Position numbers and translations under genes: made by a program. A stretch of 45,696 nucleotides of DNA from CAZADA01 sp964636945 (GTDB taxonomy: Bacteria; Pseudomonadota; Alphaproteobacteria; Caulobacterales; Maricaulaceae), in assembly GCA_964636945.1 (NCBI GenBank), contig CAZWVH010000018.1:1-45696 (forward strand). Reading direction: 5' to 3'. Positions 32,139-41,309 of this stretch are shown here, piece by piece. The notes under the pieces were generated by a model. That model did not search any database. It saw only the letters and a list, made by a program, of their open reading frames with translations, and was not told where the DNA came from. Positions within the stretch are counted from its first letter, which is position 1, and every line of letters starts with the position of its first letter.

Positions 32139-33749
32139 CTAATACCCGCCAGTGAGCCCAAGTCGCCAGCGTGACAGCGCGACGCCTGCGAGAATGATGA
32201 GCACGAATGACGCATCGCCAATAATGGAATACAGCGTTGGGGGCAAGGCGGCCGGCAGCTCGACGTCCAGGACATAGTCCTGACCAAACGGTGCACGCTG
32301 ATCGGTTGGCATCCGTCCGAAGGGATCGACCACACCGGATACACCGCCGCTCACCGAGCGCACCACCGGCAGTCCTTCTTCGATGGCGCGGTACCGGGTT
32401 TGGTTCAAAAACTGCCAGGGACCGGCTGTATTACCATACCAGGAATCGTTTGAAATATTGACAATCCAGCCGGGCCGCTCTTCGCCGCGGGGGGCGAACC
32501 CAGGAAAGATCGCCTCGTAACAAATCATAGGCGCCGCGTCCGGCGCTTTAGGAATCTCCAAACTCAAAGCGCCCGAACCCGGGCTGTAACCACCCACGCG
32601 GCTGAGGGGTCCACTGATCCCCAACCGCGACAATGTGTTGCTCATGGGGACGAACTCGCCGAAGGGCACGAGACGCGTTTTGTCGTAGAACCGCTCCACC
32701 CAAGGCACGCCTCGGTTAAAGCTGAAGACAAACAAGGAGTTGTAGAGGCGCCGCCCGGTTTGGTCATTCGGGTCACGCCGGATGGCGCCAGTGATCAAAA
32801 TCTGATCATCATCCAGGACCTGTTGAATACGATCCAAAGCCCGCGAATCTTCGGCCAGGTAAAGTGGGACTGCGTTCTCTGGCCAAATCACGTGCGTACG
32901 CCCTGACAACCCCTCTTCACGCGCCAAGCCGAGATACCGATTTAACGCGCGAAACGCCCCCCCTGATTGATACTTCTCTTGCAACGTCATGTTCACCTGG
33001 ACCAGGCGTAGCCGGACGTCAGGAACTGTTGAGACTTCAGCCGTCGACAACCGCCCTAACCCTGCGGCAAAACACACGGACAACAAGACGAACCCAATGA
33101 CACTCGGTGTCGCATTTGCGACCATGCCTCCGCGGCGACTCCATAATGCTGCGGGCGCTGCAAACGCGTAGATGGTGAACGCCATCAGACCCCACACGCC
33201 GATATGCGCCGCGGTCTGCGACATGGCGCCGCCAGCCGGCCATACATGGCCGAGCAGATTCCATGGAAAGCCAGAAAGGATGAACCCGCGCACATACTCA
33301 ACAAGACACAATACAATCGCAAACACCGCGATACGGCGATGATCATCGGTCCAAAACCGGGTGGAGATGGCCCCAGCCGCTCCCCAAAACAGGGCCAGGC
33401 CAAAGCCCAAAGCCGCCACGCCGATGGGTGCAAAAGGGGCAAAAGCCGGCCCACGCGTGACAAACGCGGACCCCACCCACCATAGCCCGGCCAAGAAATA
33501 ACCCGCACCAAGCCAATAGCCACGCCAAAAACCACTGCGCCAAGCGGCCGTGGTCGCGCCGGTGGCCCATACGCCATCCAACAGCCATACAAAGCCAACG
33601 ATCATGACGGCGGTGGCGGGCCAGATGTGAAACGGTTCACCGTTCAACGTGAATGGCGCTTGGCCAAGCGCGCCGAACGCGCCAATGAGAAGTCCAAGTC
33701 CCGCCGAGCGCCATGCCAGCCAACCTGCAAGACGGTCCCGCAACACCAT
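32139..33749 (-). CDS. lnt: Apolipoprotein N-acyltransferase
   Basis: A 536-residue inner-membrane enzyme adding the third acyl chain to lipoproteins. The N-terminal third has six or so hydrophobic helices. The C-terminal nitrilase-like domain carries the Glu-Lys-Cys triad: Glu in VPFGEFVPMSN, Lys in the YDKTRLVPFG region or nearby, and Cys in MICYEAIFPGF, with WPENAVPLYL and NISNDSWYGNTAGPWQ also typical. I chose ATG 33749 because the length then matches the family and begins 28 bases after corC; an earlier start at 33839 would overlap corC. It follows corC-ybeY-phoH-miaB on the same strand. Confidence 0.95.
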   Translation of the reverse strand: MVLRDRLAGWLAWRSAGLGLLIGAFGALGQAPFTLNGEPFHIWPATAVMIVGFVWLLDGVWATGATTAAWRSGFWRGYWLGAGYFLAGLWWVGSAFVTRGPAFAPFAPIGVAALGFGLALFWGAAGAISTRFWTDDHRRIAVFAIVLCLVEYVRGFILSGFPWNLLGHVWPAGGAMSQTAAHIGVWGLMAFTIYAFAAPAALWSRRGGMVANATPSVIGFVLLSVCFAAGLGRLSTAEVSTVPDVRLRLVQVNMTLQEKYQSGGAFRALNRYLGLAREEGLSGRTHVIWPENAVPLYLAEDSRALDRIQQVLDDDQILITGAIRRDPNDQTGRRLYNSLFVFSFNRGVPWVERFYDKTRLVPFGEFVPMSNTLSRLGISGPLSRVGGYSPGSGALSLEIPKAPDAAPMICYEAIFPGFAPRGEERPGWIVNISNDSWYGNTAGPWQFLNQTRYRAIEEGLPVVRSVSGGVSGVVDPFGRMPTDQRAPFGQDYVLDVELPAALPPTLYSIIGDASFVLIILAGVALSRWRLGLTGGY

Positions 33750-33777
33750 CAGGAGGCCGCCTTCGCTGGTCAGTCCA

Positions 33778-34770
33778 TCACTCACCGCTTTGGCGTCCGT
33801 CCCGATCACCGGACATGACCGGCTCCAGCGTCGGTTCAAGTGCAGCGACCCGCACCAATAACCGCTTTATGCGACGTGGATCAGCGTCAGTCACTTCAAA
33901 CTCAACCCCGGCTGGATGCGCAATAACCTCGCCGCGTTCTGGCACGCGATCGATGAGTGTAAACACCAATCCCCCAAGCGTGTCGACATCTTCGGTGAGC
34001 TCATCAATTTCGAGCGATGTATCGAGGCGCTCTTCCAAATCGCTGATGGGAGTCCGTGCGTCCACATCCCAACATTTTGAACCGCGCGGCTGGATGTAGG
34101 ATGAAACTGGTTCGTCGTGCTCGTCCTCAATGTCGCCGATAATCGCTTCAACCAAGTCCTCAAGCGTGGCAAGGCCATCCGTACCGCCGAATTCGTCAGC
34201 CACGATGGCCATGTGGATGCGGCGGGTCTGCATGCGCAACAAGAGGTCGGGCGCTCTCATCGACGCGGGAACGGCTAAAATCGGGTGCATGATTGATTCT
34301 AAGGGATGGATCGACCACAGATCTCCGCCGTCCTTCATTCTCGCGACCATCAACCGGACCAAGTCCTTGATGTGCACCATCCCAATGGGATCATCCAGCG
34401 TGTCGCGATAAACCGGCAGCCGAGAGTGGGCCGCGTCAGCGAAGATGTCCAGCACCTCAGCAAGCGAGGCGGACACATCCACGCCAACCACATCCGCGCG
34501 TGGGACCATGACATCTTCCACGCGCAGCTCTTCAAACTCCGCCGCCTTAAGAACGCGGGCGTGGGAACCAGCCTGCGGATCAAGCGTCTCGCCGCTATCG
34601 CCGTTGGTCTCCAGCTTTGTCGGTGTCAAAACACGCCGCACGAGCGCCAGCAACGATTGAGTGTTTTCGTCATTGCCATTGGCGTGATGACCATTTGTCG
34701 GCTCGGCATGTTCTCCTGAAACGTCGCCATGCCCAGTTCCATTGTTGGAATGTGATGAGTTGTTGTCCAT
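33778..34770 (-). CDS. corC: CorC/HlyC family CBS-domain protein
   Basis: A 330-residue cytoplasmic protein without the membrane DUF21 domain of longer relatives. The first 40 residues are rich in Asn, His and Gly and look disordered. Two CBS domains follow (VEDVMVPRADVVGVDVSASLAEVLDIF and ESIMHPILAVPASMRAPDLLLRMQ), with the linking motif SRLPVYRDTLDDPIGMVHIKDL and VADEFGGTDGLATLEDLVEAIIGDI. A C-terminal CorC_HlyC FAD-binding-like fold ends the protein. Members are linked with magnesium and cobalt efflux. The ybeY stop is 13 bases upstream, so they are co-transcribed. Confidence 0.93.
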   Translation of the reverse strand: MDNNSSHSNNGTGHGDVSGEHAEPTNGHHANGNDENTQSLLALVRRVLTPTKLETNGDSGETLDPQAGSHARVLKAAEFEELRVEDVMVPRADVVGVDVSASLAEVLDIFADAAHSRLPVYRDTLDDPIGMVHIKDLVRLMVARMKDGGDLWSIHPLESIMHPILAVPASMRAPDLLLRMQTRRIHMAIVADEFGGTDGLATLEDLVEAIIGDIEDEHDEPVSSYIQPRGSKCWDVDARTPISDLEERLDTSLEIDELTEDVDTLGGLVFTLIDRVPERGEVIAHPAGVEFEVTDADPRRIKRLLVRVAALEPTLEPVMSGDRDGRQSGE

Positions 34771-34783
34771 TGTCGTTCGAATA

Positions 34784-35269
34784 TTAGCTCATAACGGCGT
34801 ACGGGTCAGGTATGTTGATCCGCCGCAAAGCTTCACGCTCTAAACTCTCCATCTGTTCGGCTTGCGCCTCATCGATGTGATCATAACCCCGCAAATGTAA
34901 ATAGCCGTGCACCACCAAATGGGCGAAACGATGCTCAAACGGAAGACCCAACATTGTTGATTCAGCCTCGACGGTTTCCAATGCGATCACAACATCGCCG
35001 ATAGTCTCACTTCGCGGATCGCCCGTGGGAAACGCCAACACATTGGTTGGTGCGTTCTTGTCGCGATACGTCGCATTCAAGTTTTGCACATGAGCGTTGT
35101 CAGACAGCACAATGGCGACCTCATCGGACGCGGTGGCGTCATCGTCGATCGCAACCTCCGCAGCAGCCGTTAATGCACGCTCCACAACAGCGGCGAGACC
35201 GCCCTCTTCGGCGCGCTCAATCCGGGCCCAATCGCCAGCCTGTCGAATGATGACAAAGTTCACACTCAT
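34784..35269 (-). CDS. ybeY: Endoribonuclease YbeY (rRNA maturation factor)
   Basis: A 161-residue Zn-dependent protein needed for 16S rRNA 3'-end maturation and ribosome quality control. The metal site is HGYLHLRGYDH near residues 119-129. NATYRDKNAPTNVLAFP and GDVVIALETV are the other hallmark stretches. The ATG at 35269 overlaps the phoH stop (ATGA), so it is translationally coupled to phoH, the usual arrangement across bacteria. Confidence 0.97.
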   Translation of the reverse strand: MSVNFVIIRQAGDWARIERAEEGGLAAVVERALTAAAEVAIDDDATASDEVAIVLSDNAHVQNLNATYRDKNAPTNVLAFPTGDPRSETIGDVVIALETVEAESTMLGLPFEHRFAHLVVHGYLHLRGYDHIDEAQAEQMESLEREALRRINIPDPYAVMS

Positions 35270-36264
35270 GGCGAGGCCGCTGTCTCTCTTGCGTTCGTCG
35301 CCCTGCGCGCGTCTCGCGCATAGGCGTCGACAATGCGCGCCACCAAGGGATGGCGTTGAACGTCTTTAGCGGAGAACTCAATTTGAGTGACGCCCTCAGT
35401 CCGCTTCAAGATCTGAAGCGCATGATGAAGTCCAGACGGCTGGGAGGACCCGAGATCGACTTGGCTGGGGTCGCCTGTCACCGCCATGGTCGATCGTTCC
35501 CCCAACCGCGTAAGCACCATGTGCATTTGATTGATTGTGGCGTTTTGCGCCTCGTCCACAATCACGCATGCGTCTTTCAAAGTGCGACCGCGCATATAAG
35601 CCAGCGGAGCCACTTCGATCGAGCGATTTTCCCGCCGCTTATCCACATTGGACTTGCCCAGCGTTTCAAAGAGGGCGTCCCACACCGGCTGCATATAAGG
35701 ATCGATCTTTTCGTTCAGATCGCCGGGCAAATATCCCAGTTTCTCTCCCGCTTCCACCGCCGGGCGCGCGACGATCAGTCGATCAATTTTGCGCGAAACA
35801 AGCATGGAGGCCGCGTGAGCGACGGCAAGAAACGTCTTTCCCGTACCGGCTGGTCCGACACCAAACACCAATGGAGTGGCTGGATCGTTTAGCGCCCGCA
35901 GATAGGCAAGCTGCGCTGGCGTTCTGCCTTTGAATGTTTTTGATCCCACGCGAATCAGCCCGCTGGCCGGATCGCTGCCGACAACCCCTTCAGCAACCTC
36001 TCGGCAGGCGGAAGCCACATCATCTTCGGTGGGCGCCGGACAGCCGGCTGCAATCTCAGCCAAGAGCCGATCCACCACTTCCTTCGCCCGAGCCCGTTCT
36101 TCTTTCGCCCCGGTCAACGTCACTTCCCCGCCGGGCGCCTCCGCGCGTACGTCGAAATACTCCTCCAGCGACGCCAGATTGCGATGATGCGGGCCAGCGA
36201 GCGCAAACAAATGCTCTGGGTTTTCTACAAGGATGCGCGTTTTCGCCGGCGCCTTCGAGCTCAC
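35266..36264 (-). CDS. phoH: PhoH family ATPase
   Basis: A 332-residue P-loop ATPase with an N-terminal KH-like segment (residues about 20-75). Walker A is GVGPAGTGKTFLAV near residue 137-150. ARPAVEAGEKLGYLPGDLNEKIDPYMQP, VIVDEAQNATINQMHM (Walker B) and MAVTGDPSQVDL follow. It is thought to act in RNA metabolism with YbeY. The GTG start at 36264 overlaps the miaB TGA by four bases, showing coupling. Confidence 0.96.
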   Translation of the reverse strand: MSSKAPAKTRILVENPEHLFALAGPHHRNLASLEEYFDVRAEAPGGEVTLTGAKEERARAKEVVDRLLAEIAAGCPAPTEDDVASACREVAEGVVGSDPASGLIRVGSKTFKGRTPAQLAYLRALNDPATPLVFGVGPAGTGKTFLAVAHAASMLVSRKIDRLIVARPAVEAGEKLGYLPGDLNEKIDPYMQPVWDALFETLGKSNVDKRRENRSIEVAPLAYMRGRTLKDACVIVDEAQNATINQMHMVLTRLGERSTMAVTGDPSQVDLGSSQPSGLHHALQILKRTEGVTQIEFSAKDVQRHPLVARIVDAYARDARRATNARETAASP

Positions 36265-37643
36265 GCGGCCTCCGTCGGCGACATAGCCAATTCACCCGAG
36301 AGGCTGTTGCGCGTCGCGCCCAGAACACGCACTGGCGCGATTTCGCCCAATAGGTCTGGGCCAGCATTCACGTGCACAGCTTGCAGGTATGGAGAACGAC
36401 CCGCCAGCTGTCCGTCATGTTTACCTGCTTTTTCGAACAGAACCGGCATGACCGACCCGACTTGAGCGTGATTAAAGGCGCGTTGTTGATCCTCAAGCAG
36501 CGCTTGCAAACGAGCCAAACGGTCCGCCTTTTCATCGTCCGGCACTTGCAAAAATTGTGAGGCTGCCGGCGTTCCCGGACGCCGGGAATACTTGAACGAA
36601 AATGCGCTGGCGTAGGTCACTCTTTGCACCAAATCCATCGTGTCTTGAAAGTCGGCTTCGGTTTCGCCGGGAAAGCCCACGATAAAGTCGCCAGACAGGG
36701 CGATATCAGGCAAGGTGGCGCGCAATCGATCGATCAAATCCACATACTCTTGCGCCGTGTGGCCGCGGTTCATGGCCTTAAGCACTTTGTCCGACCCCGC
36801 TTGAACGGGCAGGTGGAGATACGGCATGAGCTTGGGTTCGTCAGCAAATGCAGCGATCAAGTCGTCGTCCATGTCGCGTGGATGCGATGTGGTGAACCGA
36901 ATGCGATCCAATCGATCGATCTTGGCCAAATGGCGGACAAGTTGGCCAAGCCCCCACACACCGCCGTCGGGGCCGCCTCCGTGATAGGCATTGACGTTTT
37001 GACCAAGCAGCGTCACTTCGCGAACACCCTGGGCGACCAATGCGCGTGTTTCGTGAACAATCTGATCGACTGGGCGCGACCACTCAGCGCCACGCGTGTA
37101 CGGCACAACGCAGAAAGAACAGAACTTATCGCACCCCTCTTGGACCGTGACAAAAGCAGAGTAACCATCAATCAGGCGAGTGCTTGGCAACTGATCAAAT
37201 TTGTCCTCAACCGCGAAATCCACGGCCAAGCTCTCGCCGGTTGCGCGATGCACTTTGGCGATCATCTCAGGCAATTGATGGTAGGTTTGCGGTCCCATCA
37301 CCAAGTCTGCCACGGGCGCGCGCGCGTGGATTTCAGCGCCTTCAGCTTGAGCAACACACCCTGTGACGGCGACAATCATACGGCCGCCCTGCGCAGCTTT
37401 GGCTTCCTTGAGGCGTTTGATCCGGCCAAGTTCGGAATACACTTTTTCGGCGGCCTTTTCACGGATGTGGCATGTATTGAGGATGACCAGATCAGCGCCA
37501 TCGGGATCATCAACACTTTGATAGCCGATCGGGGCCAATAGATCGCGCATGCGCTGTGAATCGTACACATTCATCTGACAACCATAGGTCTTGATGAACA
37601 CGCTTTTCGGCGCAGCAGAATCAAGTGCGGGTGTTTGGGTCAT
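36261..37643 (-). CDS. miaB: tRNA-2-methylthio-N6-isopentenyladenosine synthase
   Basis: A 460-residue radical SAM methylthiotransferase modifying A37 of tRNAs that read UNN codons. The N-terminal cluster ligands are C22 (TYGCQMN), C58 (LNTCHI) and C96 (VTGCVAQ). The radical SAM cluster ligands are C171, C175 and C178 (EGCDKFCSFCVVPYTRG). The C-terminal TRAM domain ends the protein. Length is normal. It is first in the miaB-phoH-ybeY-corC-lnt series. The 125 bases upstream, to the ClpP-fold gene, hold no gene that I can see. Confidence 0.97.
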   Translation of the reverse strand: MTQTPALDSAAPKSVFIKTYGCQMNVYDSQRMRDLLAPIGYQSVDDPDGADLVILNTCHIREKAAEKVYSELGRIKRLKEAKAAQGGRMIVAVTGCVAQAEGAEIHARAPVADLVMGPQTYHQLPEMIAKVHRATGESLAVDFAVEDKFDQLPSTRLIDGYSAFVTVQEGCDKFCSFCVVPYTRGAEWSRPVDQIVHETRALVAQGVREVTLLGQNVNAYHGGGPDGGVWGLGQLVRHLAKIDRLDRIRFTTSHPRDMDDDLIAAFADEPKLMPYLHLPVQAGSDKVLKAMNRGHTAQEYVDLIDRLRATLPDIALSGDFIVGFPGETEADFQDTMDLVQRVTYASAFSFKYSRRPGTPAASQFLQVPDDEKADRLARLQALLEDQQRAFNHAQVGSVMPVLFEKAGKHDGQLAGRSPYLQAVHVNAGPDLLGEIAPVRVLGATRNSLSGELAMSPTEAA

Positions 37644-37768
37644 TCAGCTCACAAACGGCTCTGTCGTCCTTTCAGGCCGCGATCCAATCTTACTTCAGCA
37701 AGGCCCGCTTGTATCTAAGAAATCCCAAGGCGACGCAAGTACCAGAAACGCTCACTCTGCCTGCATCA

Positions 37769-38722
37769 TCAGATTCGCCCCCGTTCAAATGAGCAGGTGT
37801 CGGGGTTGTTGGCGCAATAGGTTTGTCCGTCAATTGCGCCATTCTGATCTCCCACATGGGTGACCGCGCCGATGGTCACCAGATCGCCGAGAGTGGGAAC
37901 GAACAACTCTTCGGGAGGCGCAGCGTCGCACTCGCGGATCATAGCGGTGCGAACACTTTCTGCTCCCGGCATGACCGGTTGATCGCGAAAATTTCGACTT
38001 GGCCCAGCCGAACGGCCGGTGAAGGCGTTCGACGCCTGATGGCACCCCAGGATCGCGTTGGGCGCCATGATTCTTTGGTCTCCGGACAAAAACACGGGAA
38101 TGCAGGCGCTCGCGCAGTATTCACTGACCACGACGGCAAGTTGCTCTCGTCGCACCAATTGCTGGAGAATATCAGCTGCGGCCGACGAACCGCCCGGACT
38201 CCAAATCAAGAGCGTGTCGATTTGCGGATGATCCACCAACGCCTTTTCCAGCGCACTGACCAAGGGGAGCCCGATGTCGGCATGGGCAATAACATCTTGG
38301 CCCCGGACCACCACCCGCCCCCAGGGTGGCGTCGCTGGATTCCATGCCAGCGCCTTGCGGACGGGCGCCCCATCAGAAATCAGCATGACGCCTCGGATCG
38401 ACCAGGCTCCCGCTATCGCGGCAATCGCCAACATGATCAAAATGGTGTCTCGCCCGCCGGCCGGGCCCAAACGGCGAAACAACACCCCCACTGCGCCCAA
38501 CGCAAACCAAACGGACGTAATGGCGAGCACTAGCAAACCTGCGCCCACAAGAAGCTGTGCAAGTTGATCTTGTGGATTGCTAGCGCTCAGTCCCAGCACC
38601 CGAAACCCAATGGCGATCATCATCGCGACCAGGCCAAAGACGATCGACAGGCGTACAAACGTGGCGCCCAATTGCGCAGGCGTCCGATCCCCCGACAAAT
38701 GTCTCAATATACTCACGAGCAC
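37769..38722 (-). CDS. Membrane-anchored ClpP-fold protein, COG3904-like
   Basis: A 317-residue protein. The first 120 residues contain three hydrophobic helices (about 22-42, 56-80 and 92-116). The C-terminal part resembles periplasmic ClpP/crotonase-fold proteins of the COG3904 group: VSALEKALVDHPQIDTLLIWSPGGSSAAA (SPGG 175-178), VSEYCASACIPVFLSGDQRI (CASAC 203-207) and LGCHQAS (His 228). In ClpP-like proteases the Ser of the ASA-type motif is the nucleophile and the His a catalytic residue; here Ser 205 and His 228 are candidates. It is separated from fur by five bases on the same strand. Protease activity is not established for this group. Confidence 0.8.
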   Translation of the reverse strand: MLVSILRHLSGDRTPAQLGATFVRLSIVFGLVAMMIAIGFRVLGLSASNPQDQLAQLLVGAGLLVLAITSVWFALGAVGVLFRRLGPAGGRDTILIMLAIAAIAGAWSIRGVMLISDGAPVRKALAWNPATPPWGRVVVRGQDVIAHADIGLPLVSALEKALVDHPQIDTLLIWSPGGSSAAADILQQLVRREQLAVVVSEYCASACIPVFLSGDQRIMAPNAILGCHQASNAFTGRSAGPSRNFRDQPVMPGAESVRTAMIRECDAAPPEELFVPTLGDLVTIGAVTHVGDQNGAIDGQTYCANNPDTCSFERGRI

Positions 38723-38727
38723 CGAGC

Positions 38728-39150
38728 CTATGCGTCCTCTTCGCTCTCAAGAGGCACCGCATAAAGCTCCAGGCGATGGTCCACTAGGCGAAACCCCAGA
38801 TCGCGAGCAACCCGCTCCTGCAAGCGCTCAATTTCTTCATTGATGAACTCCACCACCTCACCCGTTTTGACATTGATGAGATGATCGTGATGCTCGTCCG
38901 GCAATTCCTCATATCGCGCCCGGCCATCGCCAAAGTCGTGACGTGTGATAATCCCCGCCTCCTCGAACAACCGCATTGTGCGATACACGGTCGCCAACGA
39001 AATGCGATCGTCCAACGATGCGGCGCGTCGATGCAGTTCTTCCGCGTCGGGGTGGTCCTCAGATTCCGCTAGAACCCGTGCGATCGTCCGCCGCTGCTCC
39101 GTCATGCGCAGACCTTTTTCGTTGCACAACTTTTCTAAACGGTCAGCCAT
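38728..39150 (-). CDS. fur: Fur-family transcriptional regulator
   Basis: A 140-residue metal-responsive repressor. The N-terminal winged helix (GLRMTEQRRTIARVLAES...RISLATVYRTMRLFEEAGII) is followed by the dimerisation and metal-binding part with DEHHDHLINVKTGEVVEF. The C-terminal CxxC structural zinc site of gamma-proteobacterial Fur is absent, as usual in alphaproteobacteria, where this protein may sense iron or manganese (Fur/Mur). The ATG at 39150 has AGGA upstream. In this class it usually sits between rimI and miaB, as here. Confidence 0.94.
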   Translation of the reverse strand: MADRLEKLCNEKGLRMTEQRRTIARVLAESEDHPDAEELHRRAASLDDRISLATVYRTMRLFEEAGIITRHDFGDGRARYEELPDEHHDHLINVKTGEVVEFINEEIERLQERVARDLGFRLVDHRLELYAVPLESEEDA

Positions 39151-39207
39151 GGGACGTCCTTTTCACTCAGCATACTATGCCTGGAAGTCAAATTAGAGGA
39201 ATTCAGG

Positions 39208-39675
39208 CTAATGGAAAATGGCGCCGGGCAAATCTAACCGGCAAATCAGAGCGCTTGCTCCATTGGCGTAGTAGCGGGGGCGCCGCCCGATCTCATTGAA
39301 ACCACATTTCTCATAGAGATTGCGTGCGGCCAGGTTGTTTTCGGACACTTCCAAAAACAGCACTTTAGCCGCGTTCTCTGCCGCCGTGCGCGCCATCCCG
39401 ACCACAAGAGCGCGACCGACGCCGCGCCTGCGGGCGGCAGGGTCCACGCCGATTGTGATCACTTCTGCTTCTCCCGCAGCGCATTGCAGCACAGCAAAGC
39501 CGACGGGCGCGCTTTCGATTGCCGCGAGAATTCCATGTGTATGATGCGAATCCAACATGGTCGCAAAGACGTCGACATCCCAGGTCTCGGGAAATGCACG
39601 GCCTTGGAGTACGGCGAACAATTCCGCAGCATCCCGCCCGGCCAAAGTGAGGTCAATCGCCTGGCTCGACATCAT
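39208..39675 (-). CDS. rimI: Ribosomal protein S18-alanine N-acetyltransferase-like (RimI)
   Basis: A 155-residue GNAT acetyltransferase. The acetyl-CoA motif is ITIGVDPAARRRGVGRALVVGM near residues 73-95, followed by FLEVSENNLAARNLYEKCGFNEIGRRPRYY, which is the standard RimI ending. It acetylates the N-terminus of ribosomal protein S18 and perhaps others. Its ATG overlaps the tsaB stop (ATGA), the classic tsaB-rimI pairing. fur follows after 57 bases. Confidence 0.94.
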   Translation of the reverse strand: MMSSQAIDLTLAGRDAAELFAVLQGRAFPETWDVDVFATMLDSHHTHGILAAIESAPVGFAVLQCAAGEAEVITIGVDPAARRRGVGRALVVGMARTAAENAAKVLFLEVSENNLAARNLYEKCGFNEIGRRPRYYANGASALICRLDLPGAIFH

Positions 39676-40352
39676 GGCGTCACCCTCAAGTCTGGCGCTT
39701 TAGGAGGCTTTGCGTCCGGTGGACGGTGATAGAAAATCGTCGCAGGAAACTCGTCGGGACGCCGGTCTGCGCCGAGGTCAGCCAGAAGCGTGATGTCGAC
39801 GTCCCTGATCCCGACGTCGATGAGACCAGGGACGTTGATCAGCGCGGCCCCCGAGCCCGCCAATCGAAGCTCCGCATTCTCAGCCAAATCACAAAGCTCT
39901 ACCGCCGTCTGTTCAATGGACATCCGCCGCGGAGCTGTGATGTGACCATTGTGAAGGCGCGCGCTCCAGACCACCTCTCCGCGCTTTGCGTCATAAATCC
40001 CAACACCCATGGCCGATCGAGCATCATGATCAAACGCGTCCAGCGCGGCGCGTGAAAAAACGTCCAAGGCTCCAACCCCAACGGCCGGCGCCCCACTCGC
40101 CAAGCCGAATCCACGCGCAAACGCCACGCCGACCCGCAGTCCCGCGAAACTGCCCGGCCCGACACATACCGCCAATTTTTTGAGATCGGCCACGTCGAGG
40201 CCTTCGTCGCGCAGGAGCTCGCCCACCATGGGCGCAAGGCGTGCATCGTGTCCCCTGCTAATATGTTCAATTCGCGTGACACACCCACCGTCCTCGAACC
40301 GCAAGGCGGCTGCGCATTGGGGCCCACTAGTGTCCACCGCTAATAACGGCAT
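39672..40352 (-). CDS. tsaB: tRNA threonylcarbamoyladenosine biosynthesis protein TsaB
   Basis: A 226-residue ASKHA-fold protein that scaffolds TsaD and TsaE to make t6A37 in tRNA. Typical stretches: MPLLAVDTSGPQCAAAL at the start, ISRGHDARLAPMVGELL, the CVGPGSFAGLRVGVAFARG signature near residues 61-79, and VGALDVFSRAA. ATG 40352 gives the family N-terminus; a TTG at 40370 would add six residues. Its stop overlaps rimI. Confidence 0.95.
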   Translation of the reverse strand: MPLLAVDTSGPQCAAALRFEDGGCVTRIEHISRGHDARLAPMVGELLRDEGLDVADLKKLAVCVGPGSFAGLRVGVAFARGFGLASGAPAVGVGALDVFSRAALDAFDHDARSAMGVGIYDAKRGEVVWSARLHNGHITAPRRMSIEQTAVELCDLAENAELRLAGSGAALINVPGLIDVGIRDVDITLLADLGADRRPDEFPATIFYHRPPDAKPPKAPDLRVTP

Positions 40353-40472
40353 GACTCGATTCGTCCTCAACCCTTTGGCGTCACCTAGATGTTATCGCTA
40401 ACACAAAGCACATGCTCTGCAAGTCGTCTTTAACCATACGCAGCGACCAAACACCTTCGACTTCGTCCAAGG

Positions 40473-41084
40473 CTATAAAACGATACCTGCTTGATCAAAG
40501 TCTAGTCGAGGAAGTCGCGGAAACAAATTTTCGTTTTGATCGGCGTAACCGATGTTGCACAACCAATTGGCTGTCCACTCACCCATTTTCGGATCCCCTT
40601 CGAAGAATTCTTTGTTCACACCTTCTTTGTCAAAGCCTGACATGGGGCCACACGACAGTCCTAATGCACGGGCCGCCAGCATCAAATACGCACCTTGGAG
40701 AGTGCCGTTACGAAAGCCATTGTCGAATGCTGCCTCTGGCGAAGAAAACCAGTCGCGAGCGCCGGGGTTGTGGGGAAACAGTTCAGGGACTTTTTCATAG
40801 AACTTTTTGTCGTATGCGATAATCACCACCCAAGGCGCGGCGAGTGACTTCTCGCGATTGCCCTCCATCAGATGGGGAGCGAGACGGTTTTTGCCCTCTT
40901 GAGATTGAATGAAGACGAACCGAGCCGGTGAGTTGTTCGCCGAGGTAGGTCCCATTTTCGCCAGATCATAGACCTGGCGGATCAACGCTTCTGGCACGGA
41001 GATGTCTGCAAACTGATTGCGCGTACGCGCATCGCGAAACAGTTGATCAAGGGCGGCGTCGCCGAGTGGTTGGTGCTTCGACAT
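40473..41084 (-). CDS. Nitroreductase-family protein (malonic semialdehyde reductase-like)
   Basis: A 203-residue FMN-binding oxidoreductase of the RutE/HadB subgroup. Features: AKMGPTSANNSPARFVFI (FMN phosphate site), the central helices, LGLSCGPMSGFDKEGVNKEFF and the C-terminal NWLCNIGYADQNENLFPRLPRLDFDQ. RutE reduces malonic semialdehyde from pyrimidine breakdown, but relatives reduce many quinones, flavins and nitroaromatics, so the substrate is uncertain. No other rut gene is present. The ATG at 41084 has GGAG upstream. A truncated second copy of its 5' end lies at 41355-41417. Confidence 0.88.
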   Translation of the reverse strand: MSKHQPLGDAALDQLFRDARTRNQFADISVPEALIRQVYDLAKMGPTSANNSPARFVFIQSQEGKNRLAPHLMEGNREKSLAAPWVVIIAYDKKFYEKVPELFPHNPGARDWFSSPEAAFDNGFRNGTLQGAYLMLAARALGLSCGPMSGFDKEGVNKEFFEGDPKMGEWTANWLCNIGYADQNENLFPRLPRLDFDQAGIVL

Positions 41085-41154
41085 GACAGTGCTCCATTGC
41101 CTTAGGCCGCGAAAACGGCGTTCAACGTCATTGTCTCGTGGTCATAGCGAGGTC

Positions 41155-41209
41155 TGCGCCGGTGGAAAAGCGCCGTCTTTAAAAGGCAAAGCTAGAGCTT
41201 CAGCGCGCC
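41155..41209. repeat. 55-base sequence, left copy, abutting the assembly gap
   Basis: These 55 bases are identical to 41310-41364 on the other side of the 100 N. The exact length and the position at both contig ends point to an assembly overlap rather than a biological tandem repeat; the unit may still be a dispersed repeat that broke the assembly. Confidence 0.95.
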
Positions 41210-41309
41210 NNNNNNNNNNNNNNNNNNNNNNNNNNNNNNNNNNNNNNNNNNNNNNNNNNNNNNNNNNNNNNNNNNNNNNNNNNNNNNNNNNNNNNNNNNN
41301 NNNNNNNNN
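41210..41309. other. Assembly gap of 100 N
   Basis: One hundred N of conventional default length, flanked by identical 55-base ends. True content and length are unknown; if the two ends overlap, there may be no missing sequence at all. Reading frames drawn across it are meaningless. Confidence 0.99.

Noticed and set aside
36624..37541. 305-codon plus-strand frame
   Set aside because: Antisense to miaB with all six cluster cysteines intact; long only because of codon bias.
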